64,000 bases of DNA from G963668605 sp963668605 (GCA_963668605.1 OY764903.1:6076001-6140000); one strand, 5' to 3'. Shown: positions 52,123 to 60,941, counted from the stretch's first letter. The notes: generated by a model not told the origin, from the sequence alone. A program made the numbers and translations.

Positions 52123-53850
52123 ATGAACCCTGGCATTGAAGATATTCGTAAGCGCGGTAGCCGTATTTTGACCGATGGCGCGAAGATGCTGCCGGCCGCC
52201 TCATTGATGATGGCGGAGGGCGTGATCCGGTCGTTCGACGACTTGCCTAAGCCGTTCGTCACCATTGTCAACTCTTATACGACGCAGATCCCCGGGCACG
52301 CTCATCTCGATCGCATCGGCGCGATCCTGCGCGAAGAGTTGGAATCGCTCGGCTTCAATGTCTGGTACACGAACGTTGGTGGTGCGGTTTGCGATGGCAT
52401 CGCGATGGGGCACTTCGGCATGAAGTACTCGCTGCCTTCGCGCGAACTGATCGCCGACCAGATTGAAACCATTGTCGGCGCGCATCCCTGCGACGCGTGG
52501 ATCGGCATCGGCAACTGCGACAAGATCGTGCCGGCGATGTACAACGCGATGGTGCGCCTGAATATTCCTTCGGTTTATGTCAGCGGCGGACCGATGCTTG
52601 CAGGCCGCGATAAGACCGACCTGATCTCGGTGTTCGAAGGGGTGGGTAAGCACAGCGTCGGCAAACTCTCCGACGCCGGACTGCGCGAACTCGCCGAAAA
52701 GGCGTGTCCGGGATGTGGCAGTTGCTCCGGCATGTTCACCGCGAATTCGATGAACTGCCTGGGCGAGGTGATCGGGTTGGCGCTGCCCGGAACGGGCACA
52801 ATTACGGCGGAGAGTTGGGTGGATGGCGAGAGTTGCAAGACCCAACTGAATCCGGAACGCATTGCGCTCGTTCGTAAAGCGGCCCATGCACTCAAGCGCT
52901 GCCTGGAACAGAACGTGCGTCCGCTCGACATCGTGACCCGGCGTGCAATGGACAACGCCTTCGTCCTTGACATGGCGATGGGCGGATCGACGAACACCGT
53001 ACTGCACGGCCTCGCGCTGGCGCATTCGGCGGGTATCTCTTACGACCTGAACCGGTTGAACGAGCTCTCCGCTACGACGCCGAACATCTGCAAGGTTTCA
53101 CCGAGCCGGCCGGATATTCATATTGAAGACGTGCATCGCTGTGGCGGGATTGGCGCGATCTTGAAGGAACTCGCCGTTCACGGAAAGACCGAACTCGACA
53201 TCAACGTGAAAACTGTGGCCGGTACGCTTGCCGACTATGTGCAGGCTTCGCCGGATGCCGACGGAGAAGTGATCCGCACGGTGGCGCATCCGTTCTCGAA
53301 GACTGGCGGACTGGCTGTGCTCTTCGGCAACCTCGCGCCGAAGGGTTCCGTGGTAAAGGCTGCTGGAGTCGACGCCAGCATGCTGGAATATGAAGGCCCA
53401 GCCAAGGTCTACGAGTCGCAGGAGACGGCGCTTGCCGGCATCCTGGCTGGCGAAGTGAAAGACGGCGACGTGGTCGTGATCCGCTATGAAGGACCGCGCG
53501 GCGGACCCGGCATGCAGGAGATGCTCTCGCCTACGGCGGCTATCACCGGCGCCGGCATCCGCGCCGCTCTGGTCACCGATGGCCGTTTCTCCGGCGGCAC
53601 GCGCGGCCTATGCATTGGCCATGTTGCTCCGGAAGCGGCAGCGGGAGGACCGATCGCGGCGGTTCGAGACGGCGACCGGATCTACATCAACGCCACGACT
53701 CGCACTCTGCAACTGAAAGTGAGCGACGCCGAGATCGAGAGCCGCATGAAAGCTTTGCCGCCGTTCGAGCCGAAGGTGAAACGCGGCTGGCTGGCACGCT
53801 ATCTGCTGAACGTGACGAGCGCGGACACCGGCGCCGTTTTCGAGATTTAG
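52123..53850 (+). CDS. ilvD: IlvD/Edd-family dehydratase, 4Fe-4S type
   Basis: A 575-residue dehydratase paralogous to the gene at 15958. It has the E. coli-like pattern: VNSYTTQIPGHAHLDRIG without the first cluster Cys (His59 there), Cys132 in GIGNCDKIVPAM, and Cys195/198/201 in CPGCGSCSGMF. This points to an oxygen-labile 4Fe-4S cluster. It may be a second dihydroxy-acid dehydratase or a sugar-acid dehydratase; sequence motifs do not settle it. The ATG at 52123 has GGGAG ten bases upstream and follows the lipoprotein gene closely. Confidence 0.85.
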   Translation: MNPGIEDIRKRGSRILTDGAKMLPAASLMMAEGVIRSFDDLPKPFVTIVNSYTTQIPGHAHLDRIGAILREELESLGFNVWYTNVGGAVCDGIAMGHFGMKYSLPSRELIADQIETIVGAHPCDAWIGIGNCDKIVPAMYNAMVRLNIPSVYVSGGPMLAGRDKTDLISVFEGVGKHSVGKLSDAGLRELAEKACPGCGSCSGMFTANSMNCLGEVIGLALPGTGTITAESWVDGESCKTQLNPERIALVRKAAHALKRCLEQNVRPLDIVTRRAMDNAFVLDMAMGGSTNTVLHGLALAHSAGISYDLNRLNELSATTPNICKVSPSRPDIHIEDVHRCGGIGAILKELAVHGKTELDINVKTVAGTLADYVQASPDADGEVIRTVAHPFSKTGGLAVLFGNLAPKGSVVKAAGVDASMLEYEGPAKVYESQETALAGILAGEVKDGDVVVIRYEGPRGGPGMQEMLSPTAAITGAGIRAALVTDGRFSGGTRGLCIGHVAPEAAAGGPIAAVRDGDRIYINATTRTLQLKVSDAEIESRMKALPPFEPKVKRGWLARYLLNVTSADTGAVFEI

Positions 53851-53893
53851 CGCTTCCGGAAGGCGGCGTCACTGGAGTTTCGACCTCGATGAC

Positions 53894-53929
53894 GCCAAGC
53901 GCTGTCTCCAAAATTCTCGAGCGCTTGGC
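53894..53929. repeat. Perfect 10-bp inverted repeat
   Basis: GCCAAGCGCT (53894-53903) and AGCGCTTGGC (53920-53929) are perfect complements around a 16-base spacer, between ilvD and the YdeI-like gene. There is no T-run, so it could be a weak terminator, an RNA hairpin or an operator. No other copy was found in the window. Confidence 0.6.
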
Positions 53930-53949
53930 GCATTGGAGAACTGGCCGAC

Positions 53950-54510
53950 ATGACAATAGAACTCATGATGTTGGAGGTTCGGGACCGCCAACAATGGCGG
54001 ACTTGGCTGGGAAAGCACCATGCGTCAAGTCCAGGCGTCTGGCTCGTGTTCTACAAGGACCACACGGGAGTGAAGTCGATCCCGTATGAGGACTCGGTTC
54101 GCGAGGCGCTGTGCTTCGGATGGATCGACAGCCTCATCAAACGCGTCGATGACGACCGGTATACCCGCAAGTTCACGCCGCGAAAGCCCTCCAGCAAGTG
54201 GTCGGACATCAATCGCAAACGCTGGGTGGAACTCAAAGCGGCCAGCCTCCTCACCGCAGCCGGTCTGGCGGCAGCGCCAACCGGCAATACATACGCGCCG
54301 CTGCAGGCGATCCCGGACCTGCCGGCCTATATCGCCGATGCGCTGAAGGCGAATCCGAAGGCATGGAGTTTCTTTCAGGAACTGGCGTCAACCTACCGGC
54401 GTCACTTTGTGCTTTGGATTCATTCGGCCAAGCAACCGGAAACGCGGGAGAGGCGCATTCGCGAATCGATCGCTCTGTTGGCAGCCGGAAAGAAGCTAGG
54501 CTTGAAGTAA
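53950..54510 (+). CDS. YdeI/OmpD-associated family protein
   Basis: A 186-residue cytoplasmic protein of the YdeI family. It has VWLVFYKDHTGVKSIPYEDSVREALCFGWIDSLIKRVDDDRYTRKFTPR, here the typical strand-helix core with the FGWIDS and FTPRKPSSKWS motifs, and the C-terminal helical part with YRRHFVLWIHSAKQPETRERRI. Family members have been linked to bacteriocin or polymyxin tolerance. ATG 53950 or 53965 are both possible. It converges on fabI. Function in this organism is unknown. Confidence 0.85.
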   Translation: MTIELMMLEVRDRQQWRTWLGKHHASSPGVWLVFYKDHTGVKSIPYEDSVREALCFGWIDSLIKRVDDDRYTRKFTPRKPSSKWSDINRKRWVELKAASLLTAAGLAAAPTGNTYAPLQAIPDLPAYIADALKANPKAWSFFQELASTYRRHFVLWIHSAKQPETRERRIRESIALLAAGKKLGLK

Positions 54511-54582
54511 GGTAAGGCTCCTGGCGAAAAACCCTAGCGGGACGCGGTAGTTCCACGGCATCTATTCGAGAGCTGCTTGCTG

Positions 54583-55353
54583 CTACAAGCCGATGATTTG
54601 GAAGCCGGCGTCGACATAGAGGACGTTGCCGGTAACGCCGCGGCCCAGCTCGCTCGCCAGGAATACGGCTGTATCGGCCACTTCGGCGGGGTCCGTATTG
54701 CGGCGCAGAGGCGCGCGGCTCGCCACAATATCGAGCACCGAGGAGAAGTCCTTGATGCCGCGGGCGGAGGCTGTCTTCACGGGCCCGGCGGAGATGGCGT
54801 TCACGCGTATATTCGTGGGGCCGAGATCGCTGGCGAGATAACGTACGCAAGCTTCGAGTGCGGCCTTGGCCACGCCCATCACGTTGTAGTTCGGCACGAC
54901 GCGGATGGCGCCCAGATAGCTCAGCGTCATCAGCGACCCGCCTTCCGTCATCAAGGGTGCGAAGGCGCGGCCGACGGCCACGAGCGAGTAGGAACTCACC
55001 TCCAGCGCCAGCAGGTAGCCATCGCGCGAGGTTTCGACGAATGGGCGTGAAAGGTCCTCCCGGTTCGCGAAGGCGATACTGTGCACGACGGCGTCGACGC
55101 GGCCATATTCGGACTGCATCAGCTTAACGAGCGCGGCAAGTTCCGCCTCTTGTGTGACGTCGCAGCAGACAGTGTGCGCGGCGCCGAGTTCCGCTCCCAA
55201 CTCTTCGACAGCCAGGCGCTGGCGATCGCCCTGATAGGTGATCACCAGATTGGCCCCTTCGCGCACGAAGGCCTGCGCGATGGAGAACGCAATACTCCAC
55301 CGGTTGGCCACACCCAGTACGAGCGCGGTCTTATTTTCCAATAGTTTTGCCAT
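54583..55353 (-). CDS. fabI: Enoyl-[acyl-carrier-protein] reductase (NADH)
   Basis: Last reductive step of each fatty acid elongation cycle. From ATG 55353 the protein is 256 residues, the usual FabI size. It has the FabI-type cofactor start (LLENKTALVLGVANRWSIAFSIAQ), CDVTQEAEL, VVHSIAFA and the catalytic Tyr-x6-Lys in YNVMGVAKAALEA, ending with VTGNVLYVDAGFQIIGL. The frame is open upstream to 55563, but that would run into the higBA promoter and lacks homology. Located divergent from higBA. Confidence 0.94.
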   Translation of the reverse strand: MAKLLENKTALVLGVANRWSIAFSIAQAFVREGANLVITYQGDRQRLAVEELGAELGAAHTVCCDVTQEAELAALVKLMQSEYGRVDAVVHSIAFANREDLSRPFVETSRDGYLLALEVSSYSLVAVGRAFAPLMTEGGSLMTLSYLGAIRVVPNYNVMGVAKAALEACVRYLASDLGPTNIRVNAISAGPVKTASARGIKDFSSVLDIVASRAPLRRNTDPAEVADTAVFLASELGRGVTGNVLYVDAGFQIIGL

Positions 55354-55403
55354 GGATATAGCTATTTTAGCGCGACCGGGGGCGGAGAGGCCGCGAGGCA
55401 GCC

Positions 55404-55439
55404 AGTACGTTTGACGTACTATGTGAAACATACTATTTT
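55404..55439 (+). promoter_or_regulatory. Promoter and overlapping palindromes upstream of higBA
   Basis: A perfect palindrome AGTACGT-TTG-ACGTACT (55404-55420) abuts a second, TATGT-GAA-ACATA (55419-55431). A -35 hexamer TTGACG (55411-55416) lies in the first, and TATTTT (55434-55439) follows at 17 bases as a -10. The first transcribed base would fall near the higB ATG at 55446, so the higB mRNA may be nearly leaderless. The palindromes are the likely HigA operators. Confidence 0.6.
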
Positions 55440-55445
55440 GATCGT

Positions 55446-55724
55446 ATGATCGTCTCGTTTCGATGCGGAGACACCGGACGCCTGCATCAAGGCCGGAGTT
55501 GCGCGCGGTTTCGCAACATCGAAGCGCCCGCACGTGCGCGGCTCGCCCGATTGAATGCCCCAACGAGTCTCAGGGATCTTACTGCGGTTCCGGGGAACCG
55601 CCTGGAAGCGCTGAAAGGGAGCAGGGCGGGGCAACACTCGATTCGAATCAACGATCAGTGGCGCATCTGCTTTGTCTGGAAAGATGGCCACGCTTTGGAA
55701 ACGGAGATCGTGGATTACCACTGA
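55446..55724 (+). CDS. higB: HigB-type toxin (RelE/ParE superfamily)
   Basis: A 92-residue RNase toxin of the HigB/plasmid-maintenance killer family, expected to cut mRNA in the ribosome when free of its antitoxin. The sequence has the family end INDQWRICFVWKDGHALETEIVDYH, with the core positions of the HigB fold, and GNRLEALKGSRAGQHSIRINDQWR. It precedes higA by ten bases, the reversed toxin-first order typical of hig systems. Slightly atypical residues early on (GDTGRLHQG) mean the activity is inferred. Confidence 0.85.
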   Translation: MIVSFRCGDTGRLHQGRSCARFRNIEAPARARLARLNAPTSLRDLTAVPGNRLEALKGSRAGQHSIRINDQWRICFVWKDGHALETEIVDYH

Positions 55725-55734
55725 AAGGAGCGCA

Positions 55735-56040
55735 ATGAGTACAACCAGAAAACGATTGCCGCCGATTCACCCCGGCGAGATTCTGCGGGAGGATTTGCAC
55801 GAGATGGGAATCAGCTTGAACCAGATCGCCCGGGATCTGCGCGTCCCGATGAACCGGGTGAGCGCCATCGTCAACGGCAAGCGTGGAATCACGGCTGACA
55901 CGGCCATGCGGCTCGCAAGGTATTTCGGCACCTCGGCGCAGTACTGGATGAATCTTCAGATCGCCTATGAATTGAAGATAGCGGAGATCGCTACAGGTTC
56001 GGAAATTGAGCGAGACGTTTTGCCGCGCCACGCGGCCTAA
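55735..56040 (+). CDS. higA: HigA-type antitoxin and transcriptional regulator
   Basis: A 101-residue XRE-family protein: PPIHPGEILREDLHEMGISLNQIARDLRVPMNRVSAIVNGKRGITADTAMRLARYFGT contains the helix-turn-helix of the HigA group (the PPxHPGE start is diagnostic). It should neutralise HigB and bind the palindromes upstream. AAGGAG lies seven bases before the ATG at 55735; the longer frame to 55672 overlaps higB and is not chosen. It ends overlapping the convergent oxidoreductase gene by four bases. Confidence 0.92.
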   Translation: MSTTRKRLPPIHPGEILREDLHEMGISLNQIARDLRVPMNRVSAIVNGKRGITADTAMRLARYFGTSAQYWMNLQIAYELKIAEIATGSEIERDVLPRHAA

Positions 56041-56969
56041 CGCAGCCGCATCGGCTTGCCGCCCGCCGCTTTGCTGCGTTGCGCCGCATCCATGAAAGCG
56101 AAGATCTCGAGCGTCTCTTCGTTCGGCACGGGCGGCTTGCCGGTTTCGAAGAATTTCACGATCTCGCGCAGCATCGGCGTGTAGTTTGACCTCATCTTCT
56201 CCGGAGTGCGCATGCTGGTCTTCTCGCGAAAGACGACCGCGCCGTAATCGCCGTAGGGGCGCAGGGTCTGGACCGTGCCGACGCGGCCATCCTTCCAGCG
56301 GCACGTGATGACGTCCGAGTCCTTCCCGACGCTGCGCGTGACCTCTTCACAACCGGGTCCGAGAATGGTGAAGAGCATCTCGACGGGGTGAATGCCATAC
56401 CAGGAGAGATCGAGTTGGTGGTGTTCCTCCTCCGGCCCGGGACCCCACGTCAGCGCGCCCTTCGCGTCGGCGACTTTCAGCGCCGCCGCATCGCTATAGC
56501 GCAGGCTCGACGTGCTGAACCAGGGTACGCCGGCCGCTTTCGCCAGCCTCGCAATCTCGCGCGCGTCCTCTAGCGTCGATGCCAGCGGTTTGTCGATGAA
56601 CAGCGGTTTGCGCGCGGCGATCACCTGGCGCGCCTGCTCCAGATGGGTACGGCCATCCACGCTTTCGAGCAGCACGACATCCACTTTGCTGCACAGTGTC
56701 GCGATGTCGGGAACGATCTCGACGCCCCATTTCGTGCGGAGTTCTTCGGCGAACTTTTCGACGCGGCTCGCGCTGCTTTCGACATCCTTGCTGCCACCCT
56801 TGTAGGCGGCGACGACGCGCGCGCCCGGAATGTGGTCCGGCGAAGTGGCGTCATTCAACGATTTAGTGAATGCGGGAACGTGCGAAGTGTCGGTCCCGAC
56901 GATCCCGACGCGGAGTTCCGCGAACGCGCATGCGGCCAATAACAAAAGAGAGAAAGTGAGGCGTACCAT
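56037..56969 (-). CDS. Exported Gfo/Idh/MocA-family protein
   Basis: A 310-residue NAD(P)-dependent oxidoreductase fold with a signal peptide (MVRLTFSLLLLAACAFA, ATG 56969). The Rossmann part has RVGIVGTDTSHVPAFTKSL, an atypical glycine motif, VVLLESVDGRTHLEQARQVIAARKPLFIDKPLA (the usual EKPL strand is DKPL here), and the C-terminal Gfo domain with HHQLDLSWYGIHPVEMLF. Secreted members are common in this phylum, and how they would obtain cofactor outside is unclear. ATG 56978 is an alternative. Divergent from recG with about 18 bases between. Confidence 0.82.
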   Translation of the reverse strand: MVRLTFSLLLLAACAFAELRVGIVGTDTSHVPAFTKSLNDATSPDHIPGARVVAAYKGGSKDVESSASRVEKFAEELRTKWGVEIVPDIATLCSKVDVVLLESVDGRTHLEQARQVIAARKPLFIDKPLASTLEDAREIARLAKAAGVPWFSTSSLRYSDAAALKVADAKGALTWGPGPEEEHHQLDLSWYGIHPVEMLFTILGPGCEEVTRSVGKDSDVITCRWKDGRVGTVQTLRPYGDYGAVVFREKTSMRTPEKMRSNYTPMLREIVKFFETGKPPVPNEETLEIFAFMDAAQRSKAAGGKPMRLR

Positions 56970-56987
56970 GACCCGCATTGTACACTA

Positions 56988-59096
56988 GTGTTTTCCGTGG
57001 AACTTTCAACCCCACTGATGTATGTGAAAGGCGTGGGCCCTGCGCGCGCAAAGATGCTGGAGACCAAGGGTCTGCTCAGCGTCGAGGATCTGCTCACCTA
57101 CACGCCTTTCCGCTACGAGGACCGCAGCAACATCAAACCGATTTCGCAACTCGCGCCCGGCGAAATGGCCACGGTAATCGCCGAGGTGCGGTCGGTGAAA
57201 GCTGCCGGATTCCAACGCAAGAATCTGGGAATGTTTGTCGCCACGTTCCGCGATGACTCGCACGAAGCGTTGCTCGGCAAATGGTTTCACGGCGGCTATC
57301 TGCAAAACGTGCTCCTGCCCGGCATGAAGCTCGCGCTGTTCGGAAAAGTGGAACTCGACACGTTCACCGGCGAATTGCTGATGCTGCACCCGGAGTTCGA
57401 GATCCTCTCGGGCGACGATGACGAGGGCGAATCATCGCTGCACACGGGGCGTACGGTGCCGATCTACATGGCGGCGGGCAAGGTGACGACGCGGACCTTT
57501 CGCACCGTCCTGCACCGTATTCTTGCGACGATCGAGCCGCTGCATGACTCCCTGCCCGTGAGCGTGCGGGAGCGCCTGAAGTTGCCCGATTTGTGGAGCG
57601 CGATTCGCAACGTTCATTTCCCGTCGTCCGACATCGATGTCCGGCTGCTCAACGGCTTCCGTTCCCCGGCGCAGCATCGCCTGATCCTCGAAGAGTTCTT
57701 CTGGCTGGAGTGCGGGCTCGCGCTCAAACGCAGCAAGGCGCGCCAGGAGCAGGGTATTCGCTTCGAACTCAACGATCGCGTCCGCGAGCAGGTAAAGGCG
57801 ATGCTGCCGTTCAAACCCACGGGCGCGCAAAAGCGCGTGCTGAAAGAGATCGCCGCCGACATGGCGAGTGGGCAGCCGATGATCCGCCTGCTGCAGGGCG
57901 ACGTCGGCAGCGGAAAAACACTGGTAGCGGCCGAGGCCGCGATCATTGCGATCGAAAACGGTTATCAGGCGGCGGTGCTCGCGCCGACTGAAGTCCTCGC
58001 GGCGCAGCACGCCATCTACTTCAAGAATCTGCTGAGCAAGCTGGGATACGTCGTCGTGTTGCTCACCGGCTCGTTCACAAAGAAGGAGAAGGCCGCGCTG
58101 AAAAAGCTGGCGGCCAGCGGCCTGGCGAATGTTGTCGTGGGAACGCACGCACTCCTCGAACCCGACGTGCAGTTCGAAAAACTGGGCCTCGTAGTGGTCG
58201 ACGAACAGCATCGCTTCGGCGTCATTCAACGGTTGAAGCTGATGGAAAAGGGTACGAACCCGGATGTGCTGGTGATGACCGCCACGCCGATTCCGCGCAC
58301 GCTCGCGCTGACGATTTACGGCGACCTCGACACTTCCGTGATCGACGAGATGCCGCCGGGACGCAAGCCGATCATCACGAAGCACGTCGGCGACGAGCGG
58401 ATCGAGTTGGTCTACAGTTTTCTCAAAAAGGAGATCGACGCGGGGCGCCAGGCCTACGTCGTCTATCCGGTCATTGAGGAGTCGGAAACGCAGGCGATGA
58501 AGGCTGCGGAGAAGATGTACCGCCATCTTTCGGAGATCGTCTTCCCGCAATTCACCGTCGGGTTGCTGCACGGCAAATTGCGCCCGGATGAGAAAGAGCG
58601 CGTAATGGACGCGTTCAAGCGCGGCGCGATTCAGATTCTGGTTTCGACGACAGTGATTGAAGTCGGCGTTGACGTGCCCAACGCGACGCTGATGGTGATT
58701 GAACATGCCGAGCGCTTTGGTCTCGCGCAGATGCATCAACTCCGCGGCCGCGTGGGACGGGGAGGCGAGCAAAGTTACTGCATACTTGTCACTGAAAAAC
58801 TAAACGAAGCGGGCAGGGAGCGCATCAGGACTCTCGTCGATTCGTGCGACGGATTCCATATCGCCGAAATGGATTTGAAGCTGCGCGGCCCGGGCGAATT
58901 TTTTGGAACAAAGCAATCCGGTCTCCCTGCGCTGCGCATCGCGGACATCATACGCGATCAGGAGATTCTGGAGATCGCACGCAGCGAGGCGAAGGCGTTC
59001 GTCGAGCATCCGCCTTCGGAAGAGGACTTGCGCGCGGCGGTGCGCTACATTCAGGAGCATTGGCAGAGGCGCTATGGTTTGGTACTGGTGGGGTGA
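56988..59096 (+). CDS. recG: ATP-dependent DNA helicase RecG
   Basis: Regresses stalled replication forks and unwinds branched DNA. The 702-residue protein (GTG start at 56988) has the N-terminal OB-fold wedge domain (MYVKGVGPARAKML, about 10-160), then the helicase core with Walker A GDVGSGKT and the DEQHRFG box (motif II), and motifs MTATPIPRTLAL, STTVIEVGVDVPNA and HQLRGRVGRG. The C-terminal LKLRGPGEFFGTKQSG is also diagnostic. It is followed six bases later by rsmD. Confidence 0.96.
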   Translation: MFSVELSTPLMYVKGVGPARAKMLETKGLLSVEDLLTYTPFRYEDRSNIKPISQLAPGEMATVIAEVRSVKAAGFQRKNLGMFVATFRDDSHEALLGKWFHGGYLQNVLLPGMKLALFGKVELDTFTGELLMLHPEFEILSGDDDEGESSLHTGRTVPIYMAAGKVTTRTFRTVLHRILATIEPLHDSLPVSVRERLKLPDLWSAIRNVHFPSSDIDVRLLNGFRSPAQHRLILEEFFWLECGLALKRSKARQEQGIRFELNDRVREQVKAMLPFKPTGAQKRVLKEIAADMASGQPMIRLLQGDVGSGKTLVAAEAAIIAIENGYQAAVLAPTEVLAAQHAIYFKNLLSKLGYVVVLLTGSFTKKEKAALKKLAASGLANVVVGTHALLEPDVQFEKLGLVVVDEQHRFGVIQRLKLMEKGTNPDVLVMTATPIPRTLALTIYGDLDTSVIDEMPPGRKPIITKHVGDERIELVYSFLKKEIDAGRQAYVVYPVIEESETQAMKAAEKMYRHLSEIVFPQFTVGLLHGKLRPDEKERVMDAFKRGAIQILVSTTVIEVGVDVPNATLMVIEHAERFGLAQMHQLRGRVGRGGEQSYCILVTEKLNEAGRERIRTLVDSCDGFHIAEMDLKLRGPGEFFGTKQSGLPALRIADIIRDQEILEIARSEAKAFVEHPPSEEDLRAAVRYIQEHWQRRYGLVLVG

Positions 59097-59102
59097 GTCG
59101 TC

Positions 59103-59633
59103 ATGCGCATAATCGGCGGTGAATTTCGCAGCCGGCGGCTGAAGAGCGCACCCGGCATGGACGTGCGCCCGACGCCGGACCGCCTGCGTGAAACGCTTTT
59201 CGATGTGTTGTCGGATCGTATTGTGGGGGCTGTTTTCGTGGATGCGTATGCGGGCACTGGTGCGGTGGGAATCGAGGCGCTCAGCCGCGGCGCGCGCAAG
59301 GCGGTCTTTCTCGAACGCTCGCGAGAGGCGGCAAGCTTGATCCATGAAAATCTGCGCTCACTGGGATTGGGTCAACGCGCCGTGGTCATTAAAGGCAAGG
59401 CGGCCAGCACGCTCAATCGCACCACGGCGGACATTGTTTTTCTCGACCCGCCGTACACTCGGGAAGGCGAGTATGAAACCGCGCTATACGCGCTGGCGGA
59501 AGCGCCTCCACCGCTCGTAATCGCACAGCACTCCAAGCATCTGGACCTCAAAACGGCCTACGGCGCGCTGCAGCGTTTCCGCACGCTCAAGCAGGGCGAC
59601 AACGTCCTCAGCTTTTACGCGCCCTCGGAGTGA
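59103..59633 (+). CDS. rsmD: 16S rRNA (guanine(966)-N(2))-methyltransferase RsmD
   Basis: Methylates the exocyclic amine of G966 in 16S rRNA during 30S assembly. The 176-residue protein starts MRIIGGEFRSRRLKSAPG, then RPTPDRLRETLFDVL, the SAM-binding FVDAYAGTGAVGIEALSRGA and the catalytic FLDPPY motif. All match RsmD. It starts six bases after recG, a common pair. No coaD follows, unlike many genomes; a tRNA-Gln gene comes next. Confidence 0.94.
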   Translation: MRIIGGEFRSRRLKSAPGMDVRPTPDRLRETLFDVLSDRIVGAVFVDAYAGTGAVGIEALSRGARKAVFLERSREAASLIHENLRSLGLGQRAVVIKGKAASTLNRTTADIVFLDPPYTREGEYETALYALAEAPPPLVIAQHSKHLDLKTAYGALQRFRTLKQGDNVLSFYAPSE

Positions 59634-59668
59634 AACTCGCGAATCGGCGTGTTATGATGGTGAAGGAT

Positions 59669-59742
59669 TGGGAGGTCGTCTAACGGTAAGACTGCGGCCT
59701 CTGGAGCCGCGTATCGGGGTTCGAATCCCTGCCTCCCAGCCA
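59669..59742 (+). tRNA. tRNA-Gln (anticodon CUG)
   Basis: TGGGAGG (59669-59675) pairs with CCTCCCA before a G discriminator and an encoded CCA ending at 59742. The anticodon loop CTCTGGA gives CUG, with the conserved T33. The T arm GGTTCGAATCC is standard, and the D arm is short but normal. It pairs functionally with the GlnRS at 37106-38824. Confidence 0.95.
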
Positions 59743-59929
59743 AATCGCTAGCTCTACGCCAACACCGGGGCAACCCCACAATCCCAAGCCAGAATCAGCG
59801 AAGCGGCGCTTTTGTGTAACTGAGCGCCAAAGGGTCATTCTTGGTGAGCGTCGAGGGCTGCGCGGATCCGGGATGCAAATCTGCTAACATGGCCCGTGTA
59901 GGCTCGTGCTGCTCGGCTGGAGACTGACT

Positions 59930-60205
59930 ATGCCTTGCTTCCTCCTGCTCGTCGTCCTGCTGTTTCCGCGCGTCGCGCTCGCGTTGATGTGGATCTTCTC
60001 GACCTACCTGCAGCGCGCATTCCACGATAGTCTGGTGCTGCCGGTACTCGGCTTCATTTTCCTGCCGCTCACCACGGTCGTATACGCATGGGAGCTTAAC
60101 AGCGGCATGCCGACGACAGGAATCAATCTCTTGTGGCTGCTGATCGCGGTGATCATCGATCTGGGCGGGTTGGGCGGCGGCGCGCATCGCCAATCGCGGC
60201 GCTGA
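59930..60205 (+). CDS. Small membrane protein of unknown function
   Basis: A 91-residue protein from ATG 59930, with GGAG nine bases upstream. Three hydrophobic segments are visible: PCFLLLVVLLFPRVALALMW, HDSLVLPVLGFIFLPLTTVVYAW and GINLLWLLIAVIIDLGGLGG, then a basic tail. I recognise no named family. The frame is open to 59906, but the downstream ATG has the better ribosome site. The protein is plausible because of the consistent segment lengths and the start signal, but there is no homology evidence here. The 235 bases after it (60206-60440) show no gene. Confidence 0.6.
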   Translation: MPCFLLLVVLLFPRVALALMWIFSTYLQRAFHDSLVLPVLGFIFLPLTTVVYAWELNSGMPTTGINLLWLLIAVIIDLGGLGGGAHRQSRR

Positions 60206-60440
60206 GCCGCGCATCCGCCGGAATTGCGTACATGCCTGCCATCGCCGGGTTCCTCGGCTGCGGTTGGTACGACATCGAACATTCCAGGGGTTTTGCAGGA
60301 GGGCGCAGCGAGACACCTCGACGTCGACCCGGGCACACTGGCGAGAGCGAGCCTACGGTGTCGTTGCTAGGGCGTGAGAAGCGCTTCCTCTGCGATGGAG
60401 ACGCGGCGAGCCGGGTAATTTCGAAGCGCGCAGTTGCCAA

Positions 60441-60941
60441 TCAGATTCCCCACGCACGCGCTCGCAAATGCGTGAAATTGAGCACGTTCACGTTGTCGTG
60501 ACTAAGGCGAAGATATAGGTCAAGGTCATCTGTCAGCACAGCGCAGTTGTGGGCGCGCGCTACCGCCCCAATTGCTGCATCGACAAGCCCAAGATCTTGG
60601 TAGAGCCGGTCTTCTGCCGCTCGCATGCTTGACATCTCCGCTTCGTTTAGCAAGGAAATTGTTTTCTTCAGAACGCGCCGGGCCTGCAGTCTTTCAGAGC
60701 CTGGGAGATCGGTAAGGTTACTGACTTCTGCCAAGACATGGGCGACTGTGTACAAGGGTTCGAATTTCGCAAGCACTCGAACCAACAGGTCGTAATCGGT
60801 CTTTGTGTACTGGCGAGTCCTCTTGAACGTCTCGATACGGTTGCGGTTAACCGTGCCAACAGCGAATAGTACAAGAAGATTCGTATCGACTAACAGTCCG
60901 GCGCTGGTGGCTGAGTCGAGGCCACGTCCCGCTGAGATCAT
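60441..60941 (-). CDS. PIN-domain ribonuclease (VapC-like)
   Basis: A 166-residue protein with the PIN fold. The acidic active-site residues are Asp19 (LLVDTNLLV), Glu72 (LAEVSNL), Asp121 (LVDAAIG) and Asp138/139 (VLTDDLDLY). Such proteins are usually RNases, most often toxins. It overlaps the upstream small gene by four bases (ATGA), the arrangement of a toxin-antitoxin pair, but that partner is not a known VapB type. Confidence 0.83.
   Translation of the reverse strand: MISAGRGLDSATSAGLLVDTNLLVLFAVGTVNRNRIETFKRTRQYTKTDYDLLVRVLAKFEPLYTVAHVLAEVSNLTDLPGSERLQARRVLKKTISLLNEAEMSSMRAAEDRLYQDLGLVDAAIGAVARAHNCAVLTDDLDLYLRLSHDNVNVLNFTHLRARAWGI

Noticed and set aside
55354..55563. N-terminal extension of fabI
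   Set aside because: The extension would cover the higBA promoter and palindromes and has no FabI similarity; the standard start MAKLLENK is at 55353.
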